Part shown: piece by piece, positions 1 through 8,408 of the stretch
Position numbering within the stretch: the stretch's first letter is position 1
Layout of the letters: each line of letters starts with the position of its first letter
Assembly: GCA_918797485.1 (NCBI GenBank)
Contig: CAKKNE010000002.1
Location: 1,144,501 to 1,208,500 of the forward strand
Direction: 5' to 3'
DNA: 64,000 nt
Source: Pelagomonas calceolata
Lineage: Eukaryota > Sar > Pelagophyceae > Pelagomonadales > Pelagomonadaceae
Notes under the pieces: generated by a model
Database searches by the model: none
Told to the model about the DNA's origin: nothing
Seen by the model: only the letters and a program-made list of their open reading frames with translations
Made by a program: the position numbers and the translations under genes

Positions 1-377
1 CACACGTCGTCGCCTTTTCCTTCAAATACCGCCCCGCCGTCGACAAACCGCGCACGCGGCGGCCGCGTGTTTTGACCGGTGCGCAAGGCGAGCGTCGCGG
101 AGCCGTCGAGCGCCGCGCGCAGCAGCGCCGTGCCGTCGCCGTGATCGACCAGGGACGCGTTCAGGCCCTCGAGAATGCAGTCGCATCTGTTGTCTTCGAT
201 GGAGAATGCCTCGATGCCGCTGCAGCCGCGGAGGAACTCGCGCGCGGTGCACGCGACGAGGATGGGGCCGTAGTGTTTTGTTGTGTGCGCGTTGATCTGT
301 TGGGTCGTGCGCCAGAGGGACTGCGGTGCGAGCTGGCTCGTCAGGCGCAGCAGTGCGCATATGATGATGGTGCGCAT
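1..377 (-). CDS. N-terminal part of a secreted or membrane protein, running off the left edge
   Basis: An open frame reads leftwards from an ATG at 377 to the window edge without a stop (about 125 codons). The N-terminus (MRTIIICALLRLTSQLAP) is a plausible signal peptide or anchor. It is followed by TAREFLRG and, later, a Cys-rich stretch and LRTGQNT. The spacing of the 'T-x-REFL-x-G' and 'G-x-N' pieces faintly recalls the CD36/LIMP-2 scavenger-receptor ectodomain, but this is inference from short motifs only. The rest of the gene lies outside the window. It is divergent from the 536-1180 reading frame. Confidence 0.45.
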   Translation of the reverse strand, partial: MRTIIICALLRLTSQLAPQSLWRTTQQINAHTTKHYGPILVACTAREFLRGCSGIEAFSIEDNRCDCILEGLNASLVDHGDGTALLRAALDGSATLALRTGQNTRPPRARFVDGGAVFEGKGDDV

Positions 378-509
378 CTTTACTCAGCGTCGTCTCTTTG
401 CTGTGATCAGTTATGCATCGTGGCACTCTGAGGATTCGCACCGAGGCTGCAGCGCGTCTGAAGTGCACTCGTGAGGGAGAACAGCTCAGAGAGTTGCCTC
501 AATCGCGAA

Positions 510-533
510 GCTAGCGGTCTGTAAAGACACTAG
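510..533 (+). promoter_or_regulatory. Recurrent CTAG-flanked promoter-like element, copy 1
   Basis: Begins GCTAGCGG and ends AAAGACACTAG (24 nt, one more than most copies). It faces the SGNH-like frame starting at 536/638. See the finding on the shared element. Confidence 0.6.
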
Positions 534-535
534 GG

Positions 536-1180
536 ATGCTACGCGTAACGCGAGATATGCACGTTAGGAATGGGGATGGATGCGAAGTCGGACTGCTCGA
601 CCGGCCCCGGTCGGTCGTCGTAGCCGGGGTTAGAAAGATGGGCTGTGTTAATGCCGCGTCCGCCGCGGCGCCGCCGACCCAGTGCAAGTCGAAGGACTGC
701 CGCTTCGGCGACCCCAGCTCGAGCGGCGGCCTCGGCGACGAAGACATCTGCTGCCCGGACGCCTGGGAGAGCGCCGACGTCATCAACGTGGAGCTGCCGG
801 AGATCGTGATGCAGATAGCAAAGGAGCTTGGCCTGGGCACGATCCCGTTCCGCGAGGCCATTGGCGAATATCACAACGAGGTGCTGAAGGCCATCCGCTC
901 GTACGAGATGGCCGACCAGGTCCACCCGAACGAGATGGGATACCGCGAGATGGCCATTCAAGCCGTCAATGTCCTCAACAAGGCCCTTGCGCCGTCGTTC
1001 TGGGCGAAGACCGACGAGGCGGAGACCGGCGCGCGGTGGATGGGGGGCCTCGCCGTCGTCGCGGTCGGCGGCCTCTTCGCCGTGTTCGCGGCGATCTCGC
1101 GCAAGGGCCGCGGCGCCGCGCGGGTCGTCAAGGAGGGCTACGGCGCCACCGATTCTACGGTGGACGCGCTGCTGGCCTGA
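536..1180 (+). CDS. C-terminal SGNH/GDSL hydrolase-like fragment with a terminal membrane helix
   Basis: The 214-codon frame carries DQVHPNEMGY at residues 127-136, which resembles the last conserved block (D-x-x-H) of SGNH/GDSL esterases. A membrane helix follows at about 168-188, then a short basic tail. The catalytic GDS block and the middle of the fold are missing, and only about 150 bp separates this frame from the divergent gene to the left, so a full upstream part cannot fit. An internal ATG at 638 (MGCVNAAS) is an equally good start. The frame lies almost wholly between two 19-bp inverted repeats (564-582 and 1225-1243). It may be a captured or truncated copy; expression is uncertain. 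Confidence 0.5.
   Translation: MLRVTRDMHVRNGDGCEVGLLDRPRSVVVAGVRKMGCVNAASAAAPPTQCKSKDCRFGDPSSSGGLGDEDICCPDAWESADVINVELPEIVMQIAKELGLGTIPFREAIGEYHNEVLKAIRSYEMADQVHPNEMGYREMAIQAVNVLNKALAPSFWAKTDEAETGARWMGGLAVVAVGGLFAVFAAISRKGRGAARVVKEGYGATDSTVDALLA
564..582 (+). repeat. Left arm of a 19-bp inverted repeat
   Basis: TTAGGAATGGGGATGGATG matches the reverse complement of 1225-1243 exactly. The pair brackets the SGNH-like fragment. I saw no clear target duplication outside the arms. Confidence 0.85.
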
Positions 1181-1224
1181 GCGGCGAGCTCTATCCCCGG
1201 CGCGCGAGCTTTCCTTCGCGCCGC

Positions 1225-1243
1225 CATCCATCCCCATTCCTAA
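1225..1243 (-). repeat. Right arm of the 19-bp inverted repeat
   Basis: Exact reverse complement of 564-582. It lies between the SGNH-like stop and the 3' end of the F-box gene. Confidence 0.85.
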
Positions 1244-1264
1244 CATGTAAGTAGTACACTCGAG

Positions 1265-2188
1265 TTACGCGCGCCTACCCCCCGAAAGATTCGGAGGCGG
1301 CCGCCGGTCCCGCCGCTCCTCGGTCACCGCGACGATCCGCGTCGCGACCTTGCACCCGCTATTCAAAACCTTCGCGCGCCGCCGCAGGCCCGTCAACAAT
1401 TCCAGTTCCTGACGCTCATCCCTCTGGGCCTCTTTCCAGCGATAGTCGCATTGTGCCACAGAAAACTCCAGAGCGCGTATATCTTTTTTGATAACACCGT
1501 CGTAGTACGCGTCGTACGGCTGCGCGATGTCCACATCATCAGAGGCCACGGCCGCGCGCGCGACGTCGACGAGCTCGCGCGCGCCGCGCTTCGAAAATAG
1601 AGCTCGCCGCCGCACCGCCGCCGCGAGCGGCTTTTCGCGGTGCGCCCGGAATTCCCGCCGTCTATCGTCGAGCTTCCTCTCGACGCTGCCGAGGCACGCA
1701 CGAAAGTGCTTCACCCGGGCCTGAGCCTCAGAAACGACAGTCATTTGCTCGTTGACGAGCGCCATCTGGGCGCGCAGCTGCGAGTTGAGCTTGCGCGCGA
1801 GGCGCGAGGCCCGCGGGAGGAACCAGCGGGGCTCGCGCGCGGCCCGCATGGCGACGCGCGAGGCGGCGCCGAAGATGTTCAGGCGGTCGCGCGGTGTCAC
1901 GAACGCCAAGCAGCGCTCCACGAGCTCCTCCGGCAGGCCGAAGCCGCGGCGGCCGTTGCGGATTAGCGCGAGGCGCTTCGACGGCGGCTCCTCGGGAGCC
2001 GGTTCGGCGGGATCGGCGGGATCGACGCCAGGCGGTACCGGCACGTGCCAACCGTCGAACCCGACGCGGTCCGAGGCGCGGTGGCGCTCCTCCGGCTCGT
2101 CCTCGTCGTAGTCCGCGCCGACGCCGTCGCCACTCCACGCGTAGGTCTTGCGGCGGGCTTTCGCCGGGACGCGGCGCTGCTTGAACAT
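1265..2188 (-). CDS. F-box protein with coiled-coil tail
   Basis: The 307-residue protein starts at an ATG and reads through without introns. Residues about 84-126 (GLPEELVERCLAF... to ...EPRWFLPR) fit an F-box: Leu-Pro start, hydrophobic spacing, and a Trp near the end. F-boxes bind Skp1 in SCF ubiquitin ligases. From about 130 to 300 it is charged and rich in heptad-like Leu/Ala/Arg, so probably a long coiled coil serving as the substrate-binding part. Residues 20-70 are acidic and Pro-rich, likely disordered. No LRR, Kelch or WD repeats are visible, so the target is unknown. Confidence 0.6.
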   Translation of the reverse strand: MFKQRRVPAKARRKTYAWSGDGVGADYDEDEPEERHRASDRVGFDGWHVPVPPGVDPADPAEPAPEEPPSKRLALIRNGRRGFGLPEELVERCLAFVTPRDRLNIFGAASRVAMRAAREPRWFLPRASRLARKLNSQLRAQMALVNEQMTVVSEAQARVKHFRACLGSVERKLDDRRREFRAHREKPLAAAVRRRALFSKRGARELVDVARAAVASDDVDIAQPYDAYYDGVIKKDIRALEFSVAQCDYRWKEAQRDERQELELLTGLRRRAKVLNSGCKVATRIVAVTEERRDRRPPPNLSGGRRA

Positions 2189-2701
2189 TTATTTTTTTGC
2201 TGGTGGCAGCGGGGCGACACTGAGGCCAGAGCAGCTTCACGAGAGCTCTGGGGGCGCCACGGGCCGCACGAGAGCTCTGGGGGCGCCACGTGCCGCGATG
2301 AATTAGCGCCTGAGAGCCTTAGCTTGTGCTTCACACAGGGGCTCTGCAGCCTACCGAACGCCCAAGATCTGGCCGGCGGCAGGACGGCGGACGTCGCAGG
2401 TTCAGGTAGCCAAAAAGGGCACGCCACACTTTGGTGAGGCCGAGCTGCTTTTTGCTTAATCTCGAGGGCTAGCGTACTCGACACACACTAGAATTTAAGC
2501 AGCGCGGCAGCTGCGCTCATCCGTGCGATAAATCGACGTCTGCTGGGCCGTAGGCAGCTCTCACGACACCAGAGTAGCGCTCGAAGCGCAAGCGCAGCAC
2601 TAGGAGCCGCATCGCAAGCAACGCTGCCCGAGAGCGCGGGCAGAGCTAGACAGATACCGAAGCGGCGCGCGGCAAGCGCTGCACGCCGACGACGCGAAAG
2701 C
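2189..2701. other. Intergenic region between divergent genes; 29-bp direct repeat
   Basis: Holds two tandem 29-bp units (2238-2266 and 2267-2295, starting CACGAGAGCTCTGGGGGCG) differing at one base, and the promoter-like element at 2468-2491. Nothing else stands out. Confidence 0.6.
2468..2491 (+). promoter_or_regulatory. Recurrent CTAG-flanked promoter-like element, copy 2
   Basis: Begins GCTAGCGTAC and ends ACACACTAG. A slightly divergent core copy 210 bp upstream of the ATG at 2702. Confidence 0.5.
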
Positions 2702-5700
2702 ATGGCCGAGACCGCAAACGTCACGCCCGAGCCCACCGAGGACTCTCTGATGGGCTCGGCCGTGGCCAAGAAGTTCCCCGGCTTCGGCAAGGAGCTCTGG
2801 GACGGCGAAATCGTCGACGGCCCCGATCCTAAAGGAAGGTGGTGCGTCTACTGGGCGCGCGACGATTCTACAACGTGGCACTCGCGGTCCATGCTCGAGA
2901 AGATCCTGACGCGGCGCGGGCCCGCGGCGGACGACGACGCGCCGGCGGCCGCGGAGCCCGCGGCCGCCGCCGCCGCCGCGACGACGGCGATGCCGCCCTT
3001 ACCTCCCGCGACGCCGAGCGAGGCCATGCCTCCGTTACCGCCGCCGACGCCCACCGAAGAGGCATCGCTACAACAGCCACCGAAGAAGAAGGCGCCCTAC
3101 AAGTGCTCGACGTGCGGTCCGCGCCCGGCGTCCTCGTATCGTCGGCGCGACGGCGTGGACGTTGCGCGCCGTCGACGCGACACTGTAACTCACCGGTCGC
3201 TCGCGCCGCGCAGGCCAGGCCAAGAAGAGCGACTGCGTCTGCCCCAAGAAACCGGCGCCGCGCGGCAAGAAGAAGAGCAAATTACCAAAGACGGACGAGC
3301 CGCTCGAGGCCATCGAGTCGCGGTTTCTGGGCGAGGACGAGGACCAGCGCGAGCTCGAGGCCTGCCGCGAGCGCAAGGGCGCGCTCGACGAGGAGGCCGA
3401 AAGATTAAGAAGGGAGCTCGCGGAGACGCGTGCGGCGCAAGCGGCGGCGGCGCCCGCGCCGTCCCCAGAAAAGAAGAAGCCCAAGAAGCGACCGCCGAAG
3501 AAGGCTTTTGAAGTAGGTTCAATTGTGGACGCGGATTGTAAGGCCTTCGGCCCCCAGTACGTGGAAGCAGCGCGCAACGGCGGTCCCAAGAAATTTAGAG
3601 GAGTGATCGTCGCGACGCCGCCCAATAGTGACCACTGGAACGTCGAGTACGACGACGACGGCGAGACCTTCGCGACGGAGTCAAAACATTTGACGCTAGT
3701 AAGTGAACCGACGAAGAAGAAGGCGAAGCCGAACGAGGTCTGCGTCGTCTGCGGGCTACCGACAGTTGATGAAGACGGCCGGCCCCAGGACGACGTTATA
3801 TTGTGTGCGGATGACGTTTCTCACGAGTGCCACCTCAAGTGCTCGGGCATCACGGCAGGAAGCGCAAATTCTATGAATTGGCGCTGCCCGCGGTGCGACA
3901 TCAAGAAGTGCCAGGAACTTTCTCTGCAAGAAAACGACCTCACGAGCCCCTGGGTCGGTTTGGAAGCTCACAGACTAGTGAGAGAATTAGTAAAAGGTCT
4001 ACAGAGAGAGTACAAGCAACTCCTGGTGTCGGGCCAGCGCATCGACGAGAACACGCACGACGTTACCTTATCACATGCCGACGCGTGTGAGTTGTACGGC
4101 AAAGCCGTGTTCTGGGAGGGGGCCTCGGCCGACCTGACGGCGCGGGGTCGGCGACGCAGAGCAGAAACGACCTTGAACTTGACGTGGTCGCGGCGATGGC
4201 GTCTTCGCGAGACCACGCCGCCTCGACGCCGTCGACGTGGCCGTCCGAGAGTCTACGGGTCTCGTGACGACGGCGTCGTTCCACGCAGGCGGCCTCCTCT
4301 ACTCGCAGCTCGAGGTCGGCGAGGCGGAAGATTGGCGGCGCAAGCCCCGGTCGATATCGCTATTCCCGTCGGGGCGGGTCGTGAAGACGGTAGAATATTT
4401 GGAGGACCAGTTTAGAGGAAGGATCCAGAAGGCCTGTTCATCGTTCTATCCCGATCAGGCGCCACCTTTACCGATTGACCAGGCGGCCAATATCTTAGTA
4501 CAAAGATGGTTGGATACCTGTGAAGAGGCGACGCGGCAGGTCGATGATCGGAGGAAGCGCGTCACGGCGGAACTAGGATCGTCGGTGCGCGATGATCAAG
4601 CGTGGGGCGTCCGGTTAGCTTATTTGGCGGACACGGCCTCGGACCACGGCGCGGCTCTCAGAGGCGGCGCCGGCGTGTCGAATGGTCGAGGCGACGTCTT
4701 GGCGACGCTGGATGACGGCCCGTTCCGCGTCGCGGAGGTCTACTGCGCGAAGGACTCCGCCATAAGGTTACCGATTCGGGCGGACGTCTTGGAACGGTTG
4801 CTGAAGCGGTTTCGGCGGGCCCAGGACGCGGCCGACGAGGCCATCGGCAAAGAGAAAGAACAGAAGAAGACCGTCACAGCGGTTCAGGAACCGCTGGTCC
4901 AGAAGGCCGGCCGCATCCCCAAGAAGCGGAAGCGCACGCAGACCTCCGAAGAACATACCGCAAGGCCGCCCCACTTCCTATCTCATGTGTATTCGATGCT
5001 CCTACGATATGACGATCTCTCGGGAGAAGCGGGGCAGCACGGCGCGATCCCGCCGCAAGTGTTTGACGTCCTCAGGAAGTGGGGCTGCGCGCACGAGTGC
5101 TGCGCGACGCCGTTCAACGCCACTCTGGACTCGTACGGTTCGCCGTTCCTGGACACGGACGGCGTCTTTGGATCCGCGGGCAGCTTCTTCGCCTTCGAGC
5201 CCGTCTTTTGCCTGTGCGGAAATCAACCAGTGAGTCGATGGCGTCCTGAAATATGATTTGCACACAGGACGAGGGCTGCTTCGAGATCAACCCGCCCTTT
5301 ACATTAAGTGGCAACCACGTGAGCGACCACATGGGCCGCATCTTACAACGAGCGGAGGATTCAAGGAAGCCCCTGACCTTCGTCATGGTCCACGCGGCGC
5401 CGCACGCGCGCGTCGCGCGCGAGGCGGGGTTGCAGCGATTCGTCCGCGAGGAAGTGAGGTTGGAGGGCGGGCGGCACTACTACCTCGAGGGCAACTTCTA
5501 CCAGCGGGCGCAGCCGCGGGCCTACGTGCCGCCCTTTCCTTCTGTTGTATTATTCTTCTCAACCACCGAAGGGAGTAAACGGTGGCCCGTCACGCGGAGT
5601 TTGGTGGATGATATTAAAAAGGCTTTCGCGTGGCCGCGTGTTAAGTCAAAACCGGCGCGGCCCTCGGCGATGCTGCCGGTGCCGTCGCGGCCCTCCATTA

Positions 5701-5855
5701 AACCGCCGGACGTGCCGTCGTGGCCGGCGCCTGCACCGGCGCCGGCGCCGCCGGCGCGGCCCGATGCGGTGTGGCCCGCGGCCGAGCCGGCGATCGACCC
5801 CGCCTCAACGACGCATGAAATGGCGCCGGGCGGGTGGCAGACGGTAATGATGTAA
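2702..5855 (+). CDS. PCIF1: Tudor-PHD-PCIF1 fusion: cap-adenosine N6-methyltransferase-like protein
   Basis: Four exons restore one frame of about 949 residues: 2702-3116, 3214-4146, 4289-5202, 5268-5855. Order: a Tudor/chromo-like segment (residues 15-65), an Ala/Pro linker, a Lys-rich region, a second Tudor-like segment (about 237-300), a PHD finger (about 315-372, CVVCG ... ECHLKC ... WRCPRC), then a PCIF1-type helical and methyltransferase region. The catalytic NPPF motif is at about 762-765 in the context GCFEINPPF, preceded by GSFFAFEP. Family knowledge: PCIF1 makes m6Am next to the mRNA cap and binds phosphorylated RNA polymerase II through a WW domain. Here chromatin-reader modules replace the WW domain. 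The last intron donor is uncertain (GT at 5203 or GTGAGT at 5230). A Pro-rich tail follows. Confidence 0.85.
3117..3213 (+). other. Intron 1 of the PCIF1-like gene
   Basis: 97 nt, GT...AG. Splicing joins CSTCG to QAKKSDC and restores the frame. It contains a GTCGACGCGACAC core like that of other introns in the window, but no clear terminal inverted repeat. Confidence 0.7.
4147..4288 (+). other. Intron 2 of the PCIF1-like gene
   Basis: 142 nt, GT...AG, phase 1. The inside carries GTCGCGGCGATGGCGTC and CGCCGTCGACG, both forms of the shared core. Unspliced, the reading frame is lost. Confidence 0.7.
5203..5267 (+). mobile_element. Short introner-type intron (CTGTGCGGAAATCA family)
   Basis: The element 5212-5267 begins CTGTGCGGAAATCA and ends TGATTTGCACACAG, imperfect inverted repeats of about 14 bp. 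It holds a GAGTCGATGGCGTC core. The acceptor is the terminal CAG. Donor choices consistent with frame are GT at 5203 or GTGAGT at 5230. A target duplication is not evident here. Confidence 0.65.
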
Positions 5856-5891
5856 AAAGGAATATTAACTTACACAAACACATCCGCTGGC

Positions 5892-6422
5892 TCAGTCCTC
5901 GCTCAGGAACCGCTCCGCGAGGCGCGCGTCCGAGTCTCGGTAGCTCCTCTTCCCGGCAATGTTGTACCGGTTGTTTGCGATCGTGTCATAAGCAGCATCC
6001 GCAATAGCACGGGGGACGACGCCCTGCGCGATGGTCGCGAGCGGCGTCGTTAAGCTGAGTTGCTTGCCGATCTCGAGCACGGCCTCGCTCTTGATGAACG
6101 CCTTCTCGGGGGTAACTAGTACTATTGACGAGATATCGTCCGGCTTGCGGCCCGACCGCTCGAGCAGCCGACGGCCCGCGGGCGACTGGAGCGCGGCAAA
6201 CCTCAGCTTCGCCGTCGGGTCGTTGTCGAGCACCCAGTTGACCCAGAAGTTGCACATTCTACACACGCCGTCGTAGAGGACTATCGGAGCCCGGTTCTCC
6301 GCGAAGGGGTCGGCCGCCGCTGCACGACGCGTCGACGCGGCGCGGTTCACAGGCGCGACTGCGGGTCGCAGCGACGCGGTACGTGCGAGCACGGAGAGGA
6401 GTCCGATGCGCATCATTGCCAT
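5892..6422 (-). CDS. DCC-family thiol-disulfide oxidoreductase (DUF393), probably organelle-targeted
   Basis: A 176-residue intronless protein. Residues about 46-60 read APIVLYDGVCRMCN, the hallmark 'D-G-x-C-x-x-C' start of the DCC/YuxK family, followed by FWVNWVLDND and LRFAALQSPAG, which fit family spacing. These small thioredoxin-like proteins are assumed to be thiol-disulfide oxidoreductases; substrates are not established. The first about 40 residues are Arg/Ala/Ser-rich with few acids, as in a mitochondrial or plastid presequence. It shares a 327-bp divergent promoter region with the TBC gene. Confidence 0.8.
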   Translation of the reverse strand: MAMMRIGLLSVLARTASLRPAVAPVNRAASTRRAAAADPFAENRAPIVLYDGVCRMCNFWVNWVLDNDPTAKLRFAALQSPAGRRLLERSGRKPDDISSIVLVTPEKAFIKSEAVLEIGKQLSLTTPLATIAQGVVPRAIADAAYDTIANNRYNIAGKRSYRDSDARLAERFLSED

Positions 6423-6581
6423 CTAGCTGTCAGAGTGGTCTTGCTGCGCAAGCGACAGCTGCGGCAAGATTGTTGCTTGTAAAACGTGTGCAGTAGTTGG
6501 AATGTCTCTGAAAGCGAATAGATTGTCACAAATAGTCCCACAGCAAAGGCGTGGCAGCGCGATGAGTTGGCAGCGGCTCGG

Positions 6582-6604
6582 GCTAGCGTACAGTAAGACA
6601 CTAG
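6582..6604 (+). promoter_or_regulatory. Recurrent CTAG-flanked promoter-like element, copy 3
   Basis: Begins GCTAGCGTACAG and ends TAAGACACTAG. Lies 145 bp upstream of the TBC gene ATG (6750). Its sequence equals copy 9 at 25387. Confidence 0.7.
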
Positions 6605-6749
6605 AAAACAAAAAAGCTCGGCGCGCAGCGGCTAATTCGTAACAGAGGCTGCCTCCCCGGCTCGGCTTGCAGCTCCGCGGGCGGCACAACACGAGACTCG
6701 CCAGACGCCATCGCTGCGAGGCTGCCCAGCCGGCCAAAAAAAAGGCAGC

Positions 6750-8327
6750 ATGGCAGCACAAGCGGCCGACGCCAACGAGCAAAACGACCAGCTCCGCAAA
6801 GCGGTAGAGCAGGCCCTCGCCGCGTCCTTCGTCGCGAGGAGAGCCAAGGCCGACGTGGCGAAGGACCTACTGAACAAGGACCGGCCGCCGACGGCCGACG
6901 ACATAAGGCAAGCGCTCGAGGACGGGGGCTGGGCGAAGGAATTAAGGATCAAGGTCCACGAGCTCCACAAGCAGGCTACTACGGAAAAGATTCTCGGGAA
7001 GGACTCTCTAGCTTCCGTGCAGAAAGCCAGAAAACAGTGGGAGGCGTCGATCAATGATGAGTTGCGGGCCATCGCGTCGGAGAGGCGAGTACCGTTAGTG
7101 AGAAAAAGGAAGAAAATTGTCATAAAAAAAAAGGAGGAAGAGACCGACGAATTAATAGAAATGAAGGTCGAGGAGATCCTGTCGCCGACCCTTGTGACGC
7201 CTGGTACGCGGTTCTTGTTCGACAGTGATGATCTGTTGGACGCGATATCACATATAGAATCACCAAGTAACAACGAGGGCTGGGGCCTCGTCAAACTACA
7301 ACTCAGAACAGCGACACTCACAGAACTCCGTGACAAGTACAAGGAGCTCCACCCCTCAAAAAGGCAGTATGGTGTGGATGACGTCACAGGCGATCCAAGG
7401 GATAAAGCGAAGTTCGCGGACGCCTGGCATGAGTTAGGAGAGAAATGTCTCGCTGAAGGACATATACCACTCGCGAGGACGTATGCGAGACGAGGCGTGC
7501 CTCCGTCCCTACGGCCGGCCGTCTACCGTTCTCTGTTAGGCCTACCACACATGGAGGATGCCCAGGCGACGTCAGCCTTCGAGGAGAGGTACTACGAAGA
7601 TCTGAGGGACAGAGTAGATTCAATAGAACTGGTCACAGACGAATTGTATCAAATGGACGTCCAACACGTGGCTGACGACGATACCTACTTTATATTTGAC
7701 GAGATGCTCGGCAATTGTGTGTTAGCGTTTTCTAGGGATTCTTGGGTGCCCAAGAACTGTGTCGTGAAGACGCACGCACCACTCCCATGCGAGAACGACC
7801 TGATGAAGGGGCAGCCGGTGCCGCCGTGCGGCGTCCAGCCCTTTCGAGGGTTTGTGTCGTATGCAGCACCTTTGACCTTCGTGTTCGGCCGAGAAACATC
7901 GCTCTATTTCGCGTTTCGAGCCTTCTACGCCCAGCACTTTTGCCGACTGAACGTCTTGCGGACGAATCAAAATACGCTGCTCCCGCTCTGTGCGTTGTTC
8001 GAACGATTGGTGATCGAGCACCACCCTCGGTTATTCTTCTACTTGGTCCAGGTCGGCGTGGACCCGTTGGCCATCGCTCTACCTTGGATACAATTTGGGT
8101 TCGTCGGCCTGCTAGACGTCGAGCAAGTATTACTACTGTGGGACCGGTTGTTGGGATTCGAGGATTTGGCCTTGTTGTCGGTGCTAGCGGCGGCGATCTT
8201 CGTTTATAGGAGCGAGAAGCTGCTCCAGTGCTCTTCATTGGAAGAAGCTAGGGAGATGTTCGCGGACGGCGCGGTCCTCGAGGTCGTGCCGCTGCTGCAG
8301 ACGTTCCTGTGGCCCGAGGGGTTGTAA
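6750..8327 (+). CDS. TBC1D19: TBC1D19-like Rab GTPase-activating protein
   Basis: An intronless 525-residue protein. The N-terminal half is helical and charged. From about residue 248 (RRGVPPSLRPAVYRSLLG) a TBC domain runs to the end, with LCALFERLVIEHHPRLFFYLVQVGVDPLAIALPWIQ and LLDVEQVLLLWDRLLG in the usual order. Domain order and the C-terminal position of the TBC domain match the TBC1D19 family. TBC proteins stimulate GTP hydrolysis by Rabs through Arg and Gln fingers. I do not see a clean IxxDxxR or YxQ motif, so this one may be an atypical or weak GAP, as suspected for TBC1D19. Confidence 0.75.
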   Translation: MAAQAADANEQNDQLRKAVEQALAASFVARRAKADVAKDLLNKDRPPTADDIRQALEDGGWAKELRIKVHELHKQATTEKILGKDSLASVQKARKQWEASINDELRAIASERRVPLVRKRKKIVIKKKEEETDELIEMKVEEILSPTLVTPGTRFLFDSDDLLDAISHIESPSNNEGWGLVKLQLRTATLTELRDKYKELHPSKRQYGVDDVTGDPRDKAKFADAWHELGEKCLAEGHIPLARTYARRGVPPSLRPAVYRSLLGLPHMEDAQATSAFEERYYEDLRDRVDSIELVTDELYQMDVQHVADDDTYFIFDEMLGNCVLAFSRDSWVPKNCVVKTHAPLPCENDLMKGQPVPPCGVQPFRGFVSYAAPLTFVFGRETSLYFAFRAFYAQHFCRLNVLRTNQNTLLPLCALFERLVIEHHPRLFFYLVQVGVDPLAIALPWIQFGFVGLLDVEQVLLLWDRLLGFEDLALLSVLAAAIFVYRSEKLLQCSSLEEAREMFADGAVLEVVPLLQTFLWPEGL

Positions 8328-8408
8328 CTTATCACGTCTAGTACTATGGTCTAGTTGTTGGGGCGGGCCTGAGTCGCCTGACCCGGTGCCTGGGTACATT
8401 AGAACATA

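Noticed and set aside
539-1246. Long minus-strand frame over the SGNH-like fragment
   Set aside because: Arg/Ala/Asp-rich mirror of a GC-rich coding strand; the plus strand carries the recognisable DQVHPNEMGY block.
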